From contig NZ_JFKB01000006.1 of NCBI RefSeq assembly GCF_002115745.1, positions 1 to 64,000 of the forward strand: a stretch of DNA of 64,000 nucleotides, written 5' to 3'. The stretch comes from Thalassospira alkalitolerans. GTDB taxonomy: Bacteria; Pseudomonadota; Alphaproteobacteria; Rhodospirillales; Thalassospiraceae. A program made the translations under genes and the position numbers. The notes beneath the pieces are model-generated. The model did no database searches, had not been told where the DNA came from, and worked only from the letters and a program-made list of their open reading frames with translations. Position 1 is the first letter of the stretch, and each line of letters opens with the position of its first letter. This document shows positions 45,724 through 54,987 of the stretch, in pieces.

Positions 45724-46647
45724 CTATCCGCCAAATTCCTGAATTGGCATTTCGGATGCAAACTGCCGCGCACAACGCACAAATTCACCGATAACCGGCG
45801 AAATGCTGTCAACCGGCCAGGCAAGAGCCATATTAACCGCATCACCTGGAAGCTCGGGCATCGGGATATATGACACACCAGGATGGGGCATATGGGTAAC
45901 CCAACTGGGCGCGACACCAACTCCCAAGCCCGCAGCGACAAGCGCCACAATTCCAAAGGTATGACTTACTTCTTCAACAATATCGATTGAGACATTCAGT
46001 TTACGAGCATGTTGCATGACGACATTCTGATAACTGATCCCCAAAGTCGGCGCGTAGGCGATATAAGGCAACCCCGCAAAATCACGCAATGACAATGTCG
46101 GCTTTGCCGCCAAAGCATGGTCCGCCGGGACGAGCCCGACAAATGCCTCACTGAAAAGATGCTCGATATTAAGGTTAGCCTTGGCGCGCGGCGGCCGAAT
46201 AAAAGCAACATCAACCCTGTCATCAACCATGGCATCCAACAATTCATCGGTCGTCAATATTTTGATATCAATCCTGGTATTGGGGCATCTTTTGCGAAAT
46301 TCCCGAAGAATTTGCGGCAAGCAACTATAGATCACTGGCGAGACACAGCCGATGGTCAATTTTCGGTTGACCTCCCCCACGACAAAGCGAGCGGCCTCAA
46401 TCCCAGCTTCGACATTAGCAAGTGCAGCCAAAGCCTTTTCCCGAAAAACTTCGCCGGCCTGGGTCAGACGGACACTGCGTGTTGTCCTTTCCAGAAGCTG
46501 TACGCCAATACGTTCCTCCAACTGCTTTATCTGTTGGCTTAGCGGCGCCTGAGCAATCCCCAAACGTTCAGCCGCCCGCCCGAAATGCATCTCGTCGGCG
46601 ACAGAAATAAAGTAACGCAAATGACGCAATTCAACGCGATTATTCAT
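45724..46647 (-). CDS. LysR-family regulator of the TRAP/creatininase-like operon
   Basis: This 307-residue LTTR has the helix-turn-helix RHLRYFISVADEMHFGRAAERLGIAQAPLSQQIKQLEE at its start. The co-inducer domain resembles BenM/CatR-type regulators. ATG 46647 is used, as an inverted repeat suited to LysR binding lies just upstream and would be inside the gene if ATG 46671 were the start; ATG 46653 is also possible. It is divergent from the TRAP operon that it most likely activates. Confidence 0.87.
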   Translation of the reverse strand: MNNRVELRHLRYFISVADEMHFGRAAERLGIAQAPLSQQIKQLEERIGVQLLERTTRSVRLTQAGEVFREKALAALANVEAGIEAARFVVGEVNRKLTIGCVSPVIYSCLPQILREFRKRCPNTRIDIKILTTDELLDAMVDDRVDVAFIRPPRAKANLNIEHLFSEAFVGLVPADHALAAKPTLSLRDFAGLPYIAYAPTLGISYQNVVMQHARKLNVSIDIVEEVSHTFGIVALVAAGLGVGVAPSWVTHMPHPGVSYIPMPELPGDAVNMALAWPVDSISPVIGEFVRCARQFASEMPIQEFGG

Positions 46648-46658
46648 ACCCATCAGAT

Positions 46659-46711
46659 ATAAATAGATCAAATTTATATATTTGACAAGATTAATGTCCG
46701 GCTGGTCTTAT
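46659..46711. promoter_or_regulatory. LysR box and -35/-10 of the TRAP operon
   Basis: ATAAAT (46659-46664) and ATTTAT (46672-46677) form an inverted repeat containing T-N11-A (T46660 to A46672). TTGACA at 46682-46687 and TCTTAT at 46706-46711 (18-base spacing) follow on the plus strand. The box directly upstream of the -35 is the normal position for activation. Confidence 0.6.
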
Positions 46712-46780
46712 GATGCACAGAGGCGGTCCAGCGGTAAAAAAACAATAATCAGCCGGACCATCATGATGGAGAGACAGATA

Positions 46781-47302
46781 ATGCAATCAAAAGAATCGAT
46801 GCCGCCAAAACGCGGCTTCGACCTTGCGCTTCCGCTTAAGGTCATAGTTGCCGCAGCGCTGGCAATTATCGTCAGCCTGACCTTGGCACAAGTCGTTTTT
46901 CGCTATTTCTTTGACAGCCCGCTTTTGTGGAGTGACGAACTCAGCCGCTTGATGGTCGTCTGGATGACTTTCATCGGGGCAGCCGTGGTCTGCTGGCAAG
47001 GCAAACACCTTTCGGTCGATGTATTTGCAGTTCTACTTCCCGAAAAAGTCAGCAAAGTCCTGCGAATTTTCAATCAATTGCTCGCCATTGGTTTTCTTGG
47101 CGTCATGACTTGGAAAAGCTTCAGAGTTGTAAAATTCGAGAACTTTCAGGACATGAGCATCTTGCCCCTTCCGGCTGGCACAGTTCGCCTAGCGGCAACA
47201 ATAGGCGGTATCCTGATGATTATCGCAATCCTTGCCCGTCTTTTTGCTTCGCGTCGGTTTCGTGACACACAGCCCGACAATAACGAACATTCGATGATGT
47301 AG
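46781..47302 (+). CDS. TRAP transporter small permease subunit (DctQ)
   Basis: This 173-residue protein has four membrane helices and the DctQ landmark SPLLWSDELSRLMVVWMTFIGA with the acidic residues. The start at 46781 follows GGAG; in-frame starts further upstream reach into the promoter region and are rejected. It works with the large permease and the binding protein to import organic anions using the sodium or proton gradient. Confidence 0.9.
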   Translation: MQSKESMPPKRGFDLALPLKVIVAAALAIIVSLTLAQVVFRYFFDSPLLWSDELSRLMVVWMTFIGAAVVCWQGKHLSVDVFAVLLPEKVSKVLRIFNQLLAIGFLGVMTWKSFRVVKFENFQDMSILPLPAGTVRLAATIGGILMIIAILARLFASRRFRDTQPDNNEHSMM

Positions 47303-47311
47303 AGGCACACC

Positions 47312-48589
47312 ATGACCGTCGCGATTATTCTGCTTCTATTGATTGTATTGCTTTTAACGGGGATGCCCCTTGCCTTTGCAATGGGTGTCACCACCACAGT
47401 CTATCTTTATGTCACGGGTATTGACGCCGGTATGCTTGCACAGCGCATGACCGCATCAATTGACAGCTTCCTGATCCTGGCCATTCCGTTTTTCTATCTG
47501 GCAGGTGAGTTGATGAATGCCTGCCGCCTGACGGAAAGGATCATCAATATGTCCCGTGCCCTTGTCGGACACATCCATGGTGGTCTGGCACAGGTAAACA
47601 TTTTTGCCAGCATGATTTTTTCCGGCATGTCCGGGTCTGCAACCGCCGACACGACCGCTCTTGGCTCGGTTCTGATCCCGGCGATGAAAAAGGAAGGCTA
47701 TCCCGCACCATTTTCAGCCGCCGTGACCGTTGCATCCGCATTGGTCGGCCCGATGATCCCACCCAGCGTGGCATTGGTGATTTATGGCACACTGGCGAAT
47801 GTATCCATCGGGCGCTTGCTGATTGCAGGGGTTATTCCCGGTGTCGTCATCATCGCAAGCCAGATGATTTTCACCTATTTCATCGCGCGCAAACGTGGCT
47901 ATCCGCGCTATGAACGAGCTTCCCTGCGCGAAGTTGGAAAATCCATCTCGCAAGGCGGCCCGGCCCTGCTATTTCCGGTCATCATTGTCGGCGGTATCCT
48001 TCTTGGCGTGTTTTCTCCAACTGAAGCGGCTGCGGTTGCCGTCCTTTACGGACTGGTTCTTGGTTTGTTGTATCGACATATGAACCTTAAACAGCTTGGT
48101 AAGGTTCTGGTCGATGTTGGCCTTGGAAGTTGTCGTATTCTTTTGATCGTCGCGGCATCCGCTGCTTTTAGCTGGGTAATGGTGCGCGAAAACGTGCCGC
48201 AAAGCATCGGCGACGCCATTTCAACCATATCAAGTGAACCTCTGATCGTTCTTGGGATCATTCTGATTGTCCTGATTTTGGTTGGGTTGTTTATGGTCGC
48301 GTCCTCAGCCGAGATCGTGCTGACACCGATCCTTGTCCCGGTCGTGATGCAGTTCGGCATCGACCCCGTTCACTTTGGCGTTCTGATGGTGTTCACGCTG
48401 ATCATCGGTGGGGCAACGCCCCCCGTTGGCATCCTGATGTTCATCGCCCAGGACATCGCCAAAATTTCCCATGCACAAATGGTCCGGGCCATGATCCCGT
48501 TTTACATCCCGCTTTTTGCGGCCGTGGTCCTGCTTGCTGTTTTTCCACAAATCACTTTATTCCTGCCGAATTTCATATTCGGCTCCTGA
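47312..48589 (+). CDS. TRAP transporter large permease subunit (DctM)
   Basis: This 425-residue protein has about 12 membrane helices. Hallmarks are PFFYLAGELMNACRLTERI, MIFSGMSGSATADTTALGSVLIPAMKKEGYP and VASALVGPMIPPSVALVIYG. It is the ion-coupled channel of the TRAP importer. It starts 10 bases after the small subunit. Confidence 0.94.
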   Translation: MTVAIILLLLIVLLLTGMPLAFAMGVTTTVYLYVTGIDAGMLAQRMTASIDSFLILAIPFFYLAGELMNACRLTERIINMSRALVGHIHGGLAQVNIFASMIFSGMSGSATADTTALGSVLIPAMKKEGYPAPFSAAVTVASALVGPMIPPSVALVIYGTLANVSIGRLLIAGVIPGVVIIASQMIFTYFIARKRGYPRYERASLREVGKSISQGGPALLFPVIIVGGILLGVFSPTEAAAVAVLYGLVLGLLYRHMNLKQLGKVLVDVGLGSCRILLIVAASAAFSWVMVRENVPQSIGDAISTISSEPLIVLGIILIVLILVGLFMVASSAEIVLTPILVPVVMQFGIDPVHFGVLMVFTLIIGGATPPVGILMFIAQDIAKISHAQMVRAMIPFYIPLFAAVVLLAVFPQITLFLPNFIFGS

Positions 48590-48610
48590 TCCCTGTTACC
48601 GGAGACCAAA

Positions 48611-49426
48611 ATGACGGCTGAAAATGCTGCACGTAAACACTTGCTCAAAGACATGACTTTCATTGAGTTCAAAGATCGTCTTGAGGAAGACCCTGTGATC
48701 ATCATCTCGCTTGGCTCTCAGGAAGAGCAAGGCCCAGCGGCCCCCATGGGCGACTATATGCTGACCGATGTTCTGTCAGGGCGTATTGCCGAAAAGTCCG
48801 GTGCAATAGCAGCCCCGATCATGCCGTTCGGCTATGCTGATTATTTCCGCACAGTGCCGGGTGGCATGCAACTTCGTCCAGAAACCTTCTGCTCGATCCT
48901 GACTGACATGATCGAAAACTTCACCGATCACGGCATCAGCAAAATCATCGTGCTGAACGGACATAGCGGCAATTACCCCCTGATCGATCAGGTCATCCGC
49001 AAAATGAAACGTGAAAAGGGACTATTGATCCCTTGCCTGAACCTTTGGCGTCTTATCCCCGCAGATATGTGGCAGGAACTTCATCCCGAACTGGGCATGA
49101 AGGCATTCGGCCACGGCGGCGATCCTTTGACGTCAGTTTATCTGCATTTATTCCCGGAATTAATGCGCATGGAGTTGCTGTCATCCGAAGACAAAAAAGG
49201 CGAGATGCTTGGCCTTCCGACAGCAGGCCTTGCCGGTATCCGCTTCCAGGGCAACGAAGTTGCCCTAGCGGTTGATGTTACTGATCGGTGCGCCAATGGC
49301 GTTGCCGGTGGTGAACCGGCGCAATCAAGCGCCGAAAAGGGCGAGAAAATCGTTGATTACCTCGTCGGCTATTGCGCCGACTTTGTCTCTCATTTCTCGA
49401 AACAAAACCCAAAAATCGCAGCCTAA
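48611..49426 (+). CDS. Creatininase-family amidohydrolase with altered metal ligands
   Basis: This 271-residue protein has the creatininase (creatinine amidohydrolase) fold. The first metal segment SQEEQGPAAPMGDY has Glu38, Gln40, Ala43 and Asp48 where classical enzymes have an Glu-x-His plus a further His. The segment NGHSGNYP is intact and the third segment reads FGHGGDP (His168, Asp171) instead of HAGE. Other family members act on creatinine, formylamines or peptide termini; some belong to subfamilies with this EEQGP start. It lies inside a TRAP operon, between the permease and the binding protein genes, so it probably cleaves a C-N bond of the imported molecule. The reaction cannot be named. 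Confidence 0.83.
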   Translation: MTAENAARKHLLKDMTFIEFKDRLEEDPVIIISLGSQEEQGPAAPMGDYMLTDVLSGRIAEKSGAIAAPIMPFGYADYFRTVPGGMQLRPETFCSILTDMIENFTDHGISKIIVLNGHSGNYPLIDQVIRKMKREKGLLIPCLNLWRLIPADMWQELHPELGMKAFGHGGDPLTSVYLHLFPELMRMELLSSEDKKGEMLGLPTAGLAGIRFQGNEVALAVDVTDRCANGVAGGEPAQSSAEKGEKIVDYLVGYCADFVSHFSKQNPKIAA

Positions 49427-49445
49427 CCAATCAGGGAGCTTTAGC

Positions 49446-50426
49446 ATGCGTAAGACAGTCAAAACGGCACTCTTTGCCACTTGCCTATCCGTTCTGGCCT
49501 TTAATCAGGCCAACGCGGCAACGGAAATTCGCTATGGTCTTTGGGCCAATCAGGGCGAAGCCCAATATGAAGGTGCCATGGAATTCAAGCGCGTCATGGA
49601 AGAAGAATCCAATGGCCGTTTCAATGTAACCGTTTACGGCGGTGATCAGCTTGGCACCCCGCGGGAACTGTTTACCCAAATGGCACTTGGTGTCACACAG
49701 ATGAATGCAAGTGGCGATCCGGGCATCAAGGAAATCGAATACCTTGCCATTCCGTATTTGATGAAGGGCATTAAAAACTATGGTGCGGTGCTCGACACCG
49801 ATTTTGGTGCGGAATGGAACAGGAAACTGGTGGAAGAACGCGAAATCCGCCTTTTGGGTTTCATGCCGCGCAATCCCCGCCAGATCAGTGCCAATTCCGA
49901 AATCAACAGCATTGACGATCTAAAGGGGCTTAAACTGCGTTCGCCGGAACGCGATTACTATGTTGAGTCCCTTAGCGCGCTGGGTGCCAACCCAACCCCG
50001 ATGGCCTTTGCCGAGGTATATACCGGCCTTCAAGCCGGTGTGGTTGACGGTCAGGAAAACCCAATCGAAACCATCTATGCGGCCAAGTTCTATGAAGTCC
50101 AAAAATCGATTGCCATGGTCGATTACATCAAAAAACCGGCCTATGTAATGGTCAGCAATACCTTCTGGGAAGGGCTTTCAGCCGAGGATCAAGCCCTGAT
50201 GAAGAAGGCCAACGATGCATCAAACGCCGTCATCGGGAAAATGCTGCCAGAACAAACTTCCAAAATGATCGAGGAAATGAAGGCTGCCGGGATTGCATTC
50301 ACACATCCCGACACCAAGCCGTTCATGGAAGCAACGCAGTCGGTTCGCGACACGCTCGGCACCAAGATGTGGGGCGAAGAAACCTATAAAAAAATCGCCG
50401 AGATCGGTCGGAAAGACCTCGACTAA
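49446..50426 (+). CDS. TRAP transporter periplasmic binding protein (DctP)
   Basis: This 326-residue protein has a signal peptide (residues 1-23, ending NQANA). TRAP binding-protein signatures are YGGDQLGTPRELFTQMALG, LKLRSPERDYYVESLSALGANPTPMAFAEVYTGLQ and VDGQENPIET. Arg in LRSPE normally contacts a carboxylate, so the ligand carries an acid group. The start follows GGGAG; an upstream in-frame extension overlaps the previous gene and is rejected. Confidence 0.93.
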   Translation: MRKTVKTALFATCLSVLAFNQANAATEIRYGLWANQGEAQYEGAMEFKRVMEEESNGRFNVTVYGGDQLGTPRELFTQMALGVTQMNASGDPGIKEIEYLAIPYLMKGIKNYGAVLDTDFGAEWNRKLVEEREIRLLGFMPRNPRQISANSEINSIDDLKGLKLRSPERDYYVESLSALGANPTPMAFAEVYTGLQAGVVDGQENPIETIYAAKFYEVQKSIAMVDYIKKPAYVMVSNTFWEGLSAEDQALMKKANDASNAVIGKMLPEQTSKMIEEMKAAGIAFTHPDTKPFMEATQSVRDTLGTKMWGEETYKKIAEIGRKDLD

Positions 50427-50483
50427 TCTCGCTTGTTTTTCTCCGACCTATTCGGCCCGCCCCATAACAGGAATTGATCAATC

Positions 50484-51686
50484 ATGCCCTCTCGCGCCAC
50501 CAGCGATATTGCAACAAAAATCGATGTCATCATTGACGAAATCACAGATAAACTGATCGATATCCGACGTGATTTGCACCGTCATCCAGAACTTGGTTTC
50601 GAAGAAACCCGAACATCGGGAAAAATTCAGAACCACCTTGACGAACTTGGTTTGTCGTATCGTACAGGATACGGCAAGACCGGCGTGTCGACCATGATCA
50701 ACCCTGATGGGGCGGGCCGCCTTATTGGTGTTCGCGGCGATATTGACGCGTTGCCAATCACTGAAGAATCAGGTTTACCATTTGCATCTGAAACCCCGGG
50801 CGTAATGCATGCGTGTGGTCATGATGCCCATACGGCCATTGCCCTTGGCGTTGCGACGGTTCTGGCCAAGCTTGGCGACGGCTTCACCGGACGTGCCATG
50901 GTTATCTTCCAACCGGCAGAAGAAGGTCTTGGCGGGGCGCGTTCGATGATTTCTGATGGCGTTTTTGATGAAAACAAACCCGATGTGATGCTGGGGTATC
51001 ATAATTGGCCGTTGATTCCGGGCGGATCAATCGGTTGGCATCCCGAGGTTTCTTTTGCATCGTCAGATCCGTTTGATGTCCATATCAAAGGACTTTCCGG
51101 ACATGGTGCCCATCCGCATCTAGCGATTGACCCGATCGTGGCGGCCGCAAATTTCATCAGCCAGATCCAAGCCATCGTATCGCGTGAAGTGGCCCCCTTA
51201 AGTTCCGCAGTCGTAACCATCGGCAAAATCGAAGGCGGCACCGCCCGCAATCAAATCCCCGATCGCGTGACCCTGCAAGGTGCGATCCGCACCCATTCCG
51301 AAGATATCCGAACAGCAACAAAAGATGCCATTTTGCGTATCGCACAAGGCGTCGGCACAGCGACCAAAACCGAAATTAACGTGGAATTTCTTCAGGGTGT
51401 TGGCGTTGTCAAAAGCGACCCCGTGATCTTGAATGAGGTCGTCAATCTATCGCGTGATTTGCTAGGTGAAAACAAGGTTATCTGCCTGCCACAGGGATCG
51501 ATGGGCAGCGAGGATTTTGCAGAGTTTTCGTCTCTTATTCCAAGCGCACATTTGCGGATCGGTTCAAAAGCAACGGACCGCAACACCATGCTTCATCGCA
51601 GTAATTTTGATCTGGATGAAACCTGTATCGCCACAGCCGTTCGCGTCATCGCGAATGCGGTTGTTCATCTATCCAAACAAGTTTAA
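50484..51686 (+). CDS. M20-family amidohydrolase (aminoacylase/hippurate-hydrolase type)
   Basis: This 400-residue cytoplasmic metallo-enzyme has the metal ligands in HACGHDAHTAIALG and QPAEEGLGGARSMI. The dimerisation-domain histidine is in LSGHGAHPHLAID, and the last ligand lies in MGSEDFAEF and NTMLHRSNFD. Such enzymes remove acyl groups from amino acids or cleave IAA-amino-acid-like amides. It is the last gene of the LysR/TRAP/creatininase-like operon and probably acts in sequence with the creatininase-family protein on the imported compound, for example an N-acyl or ureido acid. A terminator follows. Confidence 0.9.
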   Translation: MPSRATSDIATKIDVIIDEITDKLIDIRRDLHRHPELGFEETRTSGKIQNHLDELGLSYRTGYGKTGVSTMINPDGAGRLIGVRGDIDALPITEESGLPFASETPGVMHACGHDAHTAIALGVATVLAKLGDGFTGRAMVIFQPAEEGLGGARSMISDGVFDENKPDVMLGYHNWPLIPGGSIGWHPEVSFASSDPFDVHIKGLSGHGAHPHLAIDPIVAAANFISQIQAIVSREVAPLSSAVVTIGKIEGGTARNQIPDRVTLQGAIRTHSEDIRTATKDAILRIAQGVGTATKTEINVEFLQGVGVVKSDPVILNEVVNLSRDLLGENKVICLPQGSMGSEDFAEFSSLIPSAHLRIGSKATDRNTMLHRSNFDLDETCIATAVRVIANAVVHLSKQV

Positions 51687-51778
51687 TTGCCTCTTGTTAT
51701 TTTGCCTCCCCGTCTGGCGATCTCCCTATTTCCCAGACAATAAAAGACGGTTTCAAAGCACCAACCGTCTTGTTCCTC

Positions 51779-51807
51779 GACCGGCTCGCAAGAGCCGGTC
51801 TTTTTTT
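51779..51807 (+). terminator. Rho-independent terminator of the TRAP operon
   Basis: GACCGGCTC (51779-51787) pairs with GAGCCGGTC (51792-51800) around a GCAA loop, and seven Ts follow. It is a textbook intrinsic terminator. Confidence 0.92.
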
Positions 51808-51892
51808 GTCCAAACCGCGCAGTAAAATCGGTTTGCCGAAAATCATAATTTCACGTTAGCTTCGCACGCAATAGATTCACATGAGGGCGACT

Positions 51893-52558
51893 ATGGAAAT
51901 ATCGATGCTGATCGGGGCAATGGTCGCAGCCGCCATTTACACGCTGACTCCGGGCCCTGCCTTTTTGGCGATGCTCGGCATTGGGGCCGCACAAGGCCGA
52001 CGTGCCAGTGCCAATTTCCTGATTGGGCATTTTGCCGGTGATATGATGTGGGCCAGTCTGGCATTGGTCGCAATCATCGGATCGCGTGTGCTTGATCCGA
52101 TGGTGTTTAATATTCTGGCGATGATTTGCGGGATTTACCTGTTCTGGCTGGGTATTCGGGCGGTGATGGCCAAACGCAAACCCGATGGTGCGGTAAATAT
52201 CGTGGTCCGCCGTCCCTTGCGGCGCGGCTTTATTTTCGGGATCACCAACCCAAAGGGTTATCCGGTGGCGGTCGCGATGTTTACCGCCCTTTTGGCACAG
52301 GATGCCGCGTCGCTTGACTGGAACAGCATGAGCGGCCTGTTGCTGGCATCGGCCATTGGTTTTTTGATCGCCGATATGATCCTGATCTGGCTGGTTGGTT
52401 TGGGCGTTCTGCGCCGATTGTATCGCCGCCATGAAATATGGATCGTGCGCGCCACGGGGATTCTATTTATCGGCTTTGCCGTTCAGGCGATAGCCAATGC
52501 CCTGCCAAGCCTGAGCCACAGCCTTGCACATAGTTTTGGTGCCTTGCGCAAACTCTGA
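51893..52558 (+). CDS. LysE-family amino-acid exporter
   Basis: This 221-residue membrane protein has six predicted helices. The family opening is AAIYTLTPGPAFLAMLGIGAAQGRRASANFLIGHFAGD, and the mid-region GFIFGITNPKGYPVAVAMF is equally typical of LysE/RhtB proteins, which export amino acids or related compounds. ATG 51893 is preferred because GAGGG precedes it; ATG 51881 is in frame but has none. The substrate cannot be predicted. Confidence 0.88.
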   Translation: MEISMLIGAMVAAAIYTLTPGPAFLAMLGIGAAQGRRASANFLIGHFAGDMMWASLALVAIIGSRVLDPMVFNILAMICGIYLFWLGIRAVMAKRKPDGAVNIVVRRPLRRGFIFGITNPKGYPVAVAMFTALLAQDAASLDWNSMSGLLLASAIGFLIADMILIWLVGLGVLRRLYRRHEIWIVRATGILFIGFAVQAIANALPSLSHSLAHSFGALRKL

Positions 52559-52576
52559 TCGTTGTTAACACCCAAA

Positions 52577-52613
52577 CAAAAAGCCGCCCGGTATTGCCAC
52601 CGGGCGGCTTTTT
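52577..52613. terminator. Bidirectional terminator between lysE-like gene and ilvD
   Basis: AAAAAGCCGCCCGGT (52578-52592) pairs with ACCGGGCGGCTTTTT (52599-52613) with a 6-base loop. Both strands present T-runs, fitting the convergent genes. Confidence 0.9.
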
Positions 52614-52635
52614 AAATGTCTATCTTGCGAATGAC

Positions 52636-54489
52636 CTAGAATTCAACCTGCGTCACATCGCGGATCGCGCCCTGATCGGCACTGGTCGCAAGGGCAGCAT
52701 AGGCACGAAGGGCGGTTGTCACCTTACGCTTGCGCGGTTTAGCCGGTTTCCAACCATCCTTGCCCTTGGCGTCCATCGCGGTACGACGAGCAGCCAGAAC
52801 AGCATCATCGACCGCTATTTTGATCGTACGATTCGGGATATCGATTTCGATGCTATCACCCGGTTCAACAAGGGCGATATCACCACCAGCCGCAGCCTCG
52901 GGTGAAACGTGACCAATTGAAAGACCCGACGTCCCGCCCGAGAAACGACCATCGGTAATTAACGCACAGGCCTTGCCCAGCCCCATCGATTTCAGATAGC
53001 TGGTCGGATACAGCATTTCCTGCATACCCGGACCACCTTTGGGCCCTTCGTAGCGGATGACGACAACGTCGCCTTCCTTGACCTCGCCACCAAGAACCTT
53101 GGCGACGGCTTCGTCCTGACTTTCGCAAATCACAGCCGGGCCGGTGAATTTCAGGATGCTGGCATCCACACCGGCCGTTTTCACGATACAGCCATTAACC
53201 GCCATATTGCCAAACAGAACAGCCAGACCGCCATCCTTGCTATAGGCATGTTCAATGTCGCGGATACAGCCGCCCTTTTCGTCGCTATCAAGGTCGTCCC
53301 AATAGCGTTCCTGACTGAACGCTGTCTGAGTCGGGATCCCGCCCGGCATGGCACGGAAGAATTTGTGAACCGCATCATCTTTCGTGCGCCGGATGTCCCA
53401 TTTTTCAAGGGCATCGGCCATGGTTTTGGTATGAACCGTCGGCACATCGGTATGAAGCAACCCGCCACGTTCAAGTTCACCCAAAATGCGCATAATGCCA
53501 CCAGCACGATGGACGTCTTCCATGTGATAAAGCGGATGCGACGGGGCAACCTTGGACAGATGCGGGACTTTACGCGACAGCCGATCCATGTCGGCCATGG
53601 TGAAATCAACCTCGGCCTCACGCGCGATGGCCAGCAAATGCAAAACCGTATTGGTCGAACCGCCCATGGCAATATCAAGCGCCATGGCATTTTCAAAGGC
53701 CTTAAACGTGGCAATACCACGCGGGGTCGCGGTTTCGTCGTCTTCTTCGTAATAACGGCGTGCCAGTTTGACCGACGTCCGGGCGGCTTCAAGGAACAAT
53801 TCCTTGCGCGCACCATGTGTGGCCAGAACCGAACCATTACCCGGAAGCGCAAGACCAAGCGCCTCGGCCAGGCAATTCATCGAATTGGCGGTAAACATGC
53901 CTGAACACGATCCACAGGTCGGACAGGCCGAACGTTCAACAATGGCGACCTGTTCGTCCGAGATTTTCGGATCGGCGGCTTCTACCATTGCATCAACGAG
54001 GTCAAGATGACGTTCCTTGCCATCAATCGTGACCTTACCGGCCTCCATCGGGCCACCGGAAACGAACACCGCCGGGACATTAAGGCGCATCGCAGCCATC
54101 AACATACCGGGCGTGATTTTGTCGCAGTTGGAAATACACACCATCGCATCGGCACAATGGGCATTGACCATATATTCAACGGAATCGGCGATGATTTCAC
54201 GCGATGGCAAGCTATAGAGCATGCCGTCATGGCCCATGGCGATGCCGTCATCGACCGCAATGGTGTTGAATTCCTTGGCAACCCCACCGGCGGCTTCGAT
54301 TTCGCGTGCCACCATCTGACCAAGGTCTTTCAGGTGAACGTGACCCGGGACGAACTGGGTGAAACTGTTGACGACCGCAATGATCGGCTTGTCAAAGTCT
54401 TCATCCGTCATGCCCGTGGCGCGCCAAAGGCCGCGCGCACCGGCCATATTACGGCCATGGGTGGTTGTACGGGACCGATATTCCGGCAT
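52636..54489 (-). CDS. ilvD: Dihydroxy-acid dehydratase
   Basis: This 617-residue iron-sulfur enzyme dehydrates 2,3-dihydroxy-isovalerate and its ethyl homologue, the third common step of valine and isoleucine synthesis. The cluster and metal cysteines are in [29 protein letters not shown] and the first variable domain; [12 protein letters not shown] and the carbamylatable-lysine region are present. The length matches the Escherichia-type enzyme. A ribosome-binding site GAGAGG is before the ATG. It is monocistronic, with a bidirectional terminator after it. Confidence 0.96.
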   Translation of the reverse strand: MPEYRSRTTTHGRNMAGARGLWRATGMTDEDFDKPIIAVVNSFTQFVPGHVHLKDLGQMVAREIEAAGGVAKEFNTIAVDDGIAMGHDGMLYSLPSREIIADSVEYMVNAHCADAMVCISNCDKITPGMLMAAMRLNVPAVFVSGGPMEAGKVTIDGKERHLDLVDAMVEAADPKISDEQVAIVERSACPTCGSCSGMFTANSMNCLAEALGLALPGNGSVLATHGARKELFLEAARTSVKLARRYYEEDDETATPRGIATFKAFENAMALDIAMGGSTNTVLHLLAIAREAEVDFTMADMDRLSRKVPHLSKVAPSHPLYHMEDVHRAGGIMRILGELERGGLLHTDVPTVHTKTMADALEKWDIRRTKDDAVHKFFRAMPGGIPTQTAFSQERYWDDLDSDEKGGCIRDIEHAYSKDGGLAVLFGNMAVNGCIVKTAGVDASILKFTGPAVICESQDEAVAKVLGGEVKEGDVVVIRYEGPKGGPGMQEMLYPTSYLKSMGLGKACALITDGRFSGGTSGLSIGHVSPEAAAGGDIALVEPGDSIEIDIPNRTIKIAVDDAVLAARRTAMDAKGKDGWKPAKPRKRKVTTALRAYAALATSADQGAIRDVTQVEF

Positions 54490-54987
54490 GGTGAACCTCT
54501 CTATCTTCGCAGGGATTTATTATTGTCATATATTGACGCGTTCTAGCACAGTCTTGGCGCTTAATGACAGTTTTTTGCCTGAAAATTTCGTATTTTTGCA
54601 CTGCACAGAACGAATACTACCCGAATGATAGCAGCTTTTCCCAAGACGAAACTTTCAATTCCACGGTTAAGTTTCGGGAATTCCATCGCCTTTTTACGAA
54701 TGACCTATCCATAAGACCCAAAATACTATTCCATTGGATAGGTGACCCCTTCGACCATAACACATATTCTATGTTTGATTATCGCCGCCAGGCGATTCTC
54801 CCACTCCCATTCTCACCCCGGCCTGCTTGCAGGCTCGGGGTTTTTTTTGCTTTTTTTTTTCGAACTGGCAATCATACCGCGTATTTTGCGAAAATGCTTT
54901 AAAGCAATGACAGAACGTTCCTTTTTCGGCATGCTGATCGGCGTGACAGCGATCAGGACTGTCGATCATACGAGGTAATGCATATCG
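54490..54987. other. Intergenic region between ilvD and the TPR/OGT-like gene
   Basis: About 500 bases contain the ilvD promoter (not pinpointed) and a small RNA candidate at 54777-54850. I see no leader peptide of branched-chain amino acid type and no other gene. Confidence 0.5.
54777..54850 (+). ncRNA. Second candidate small RNA with CUCCC motifs
   Basis: A weak promoter GTGACC (54742-54747), 17-base spacer, TATTCT (54765-54770) predicts a start near 54777. A hairpin ATCGCC-GCCA-GGCGAT (54781-54796) is followed by the pyrimidine-rich single strand TCTCCCACTCCCATTCTC. The terminator CCCCG GCCTG CTTG CAGGC T CGGGG (54816-54840) with eight Ts ends it. A second ten-T run at 54851-54860 follows. 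No gene upstream could own this terminator, since ilvD points away. The motif order resembles the candidate at 27627-27731. Confidence 0.48.

Noticed and set aside
53248-53904. 218-codon plus-strand frame inside ilvD
   Set aside because: Antisense to the highly conserved ilvD; no family likeness.
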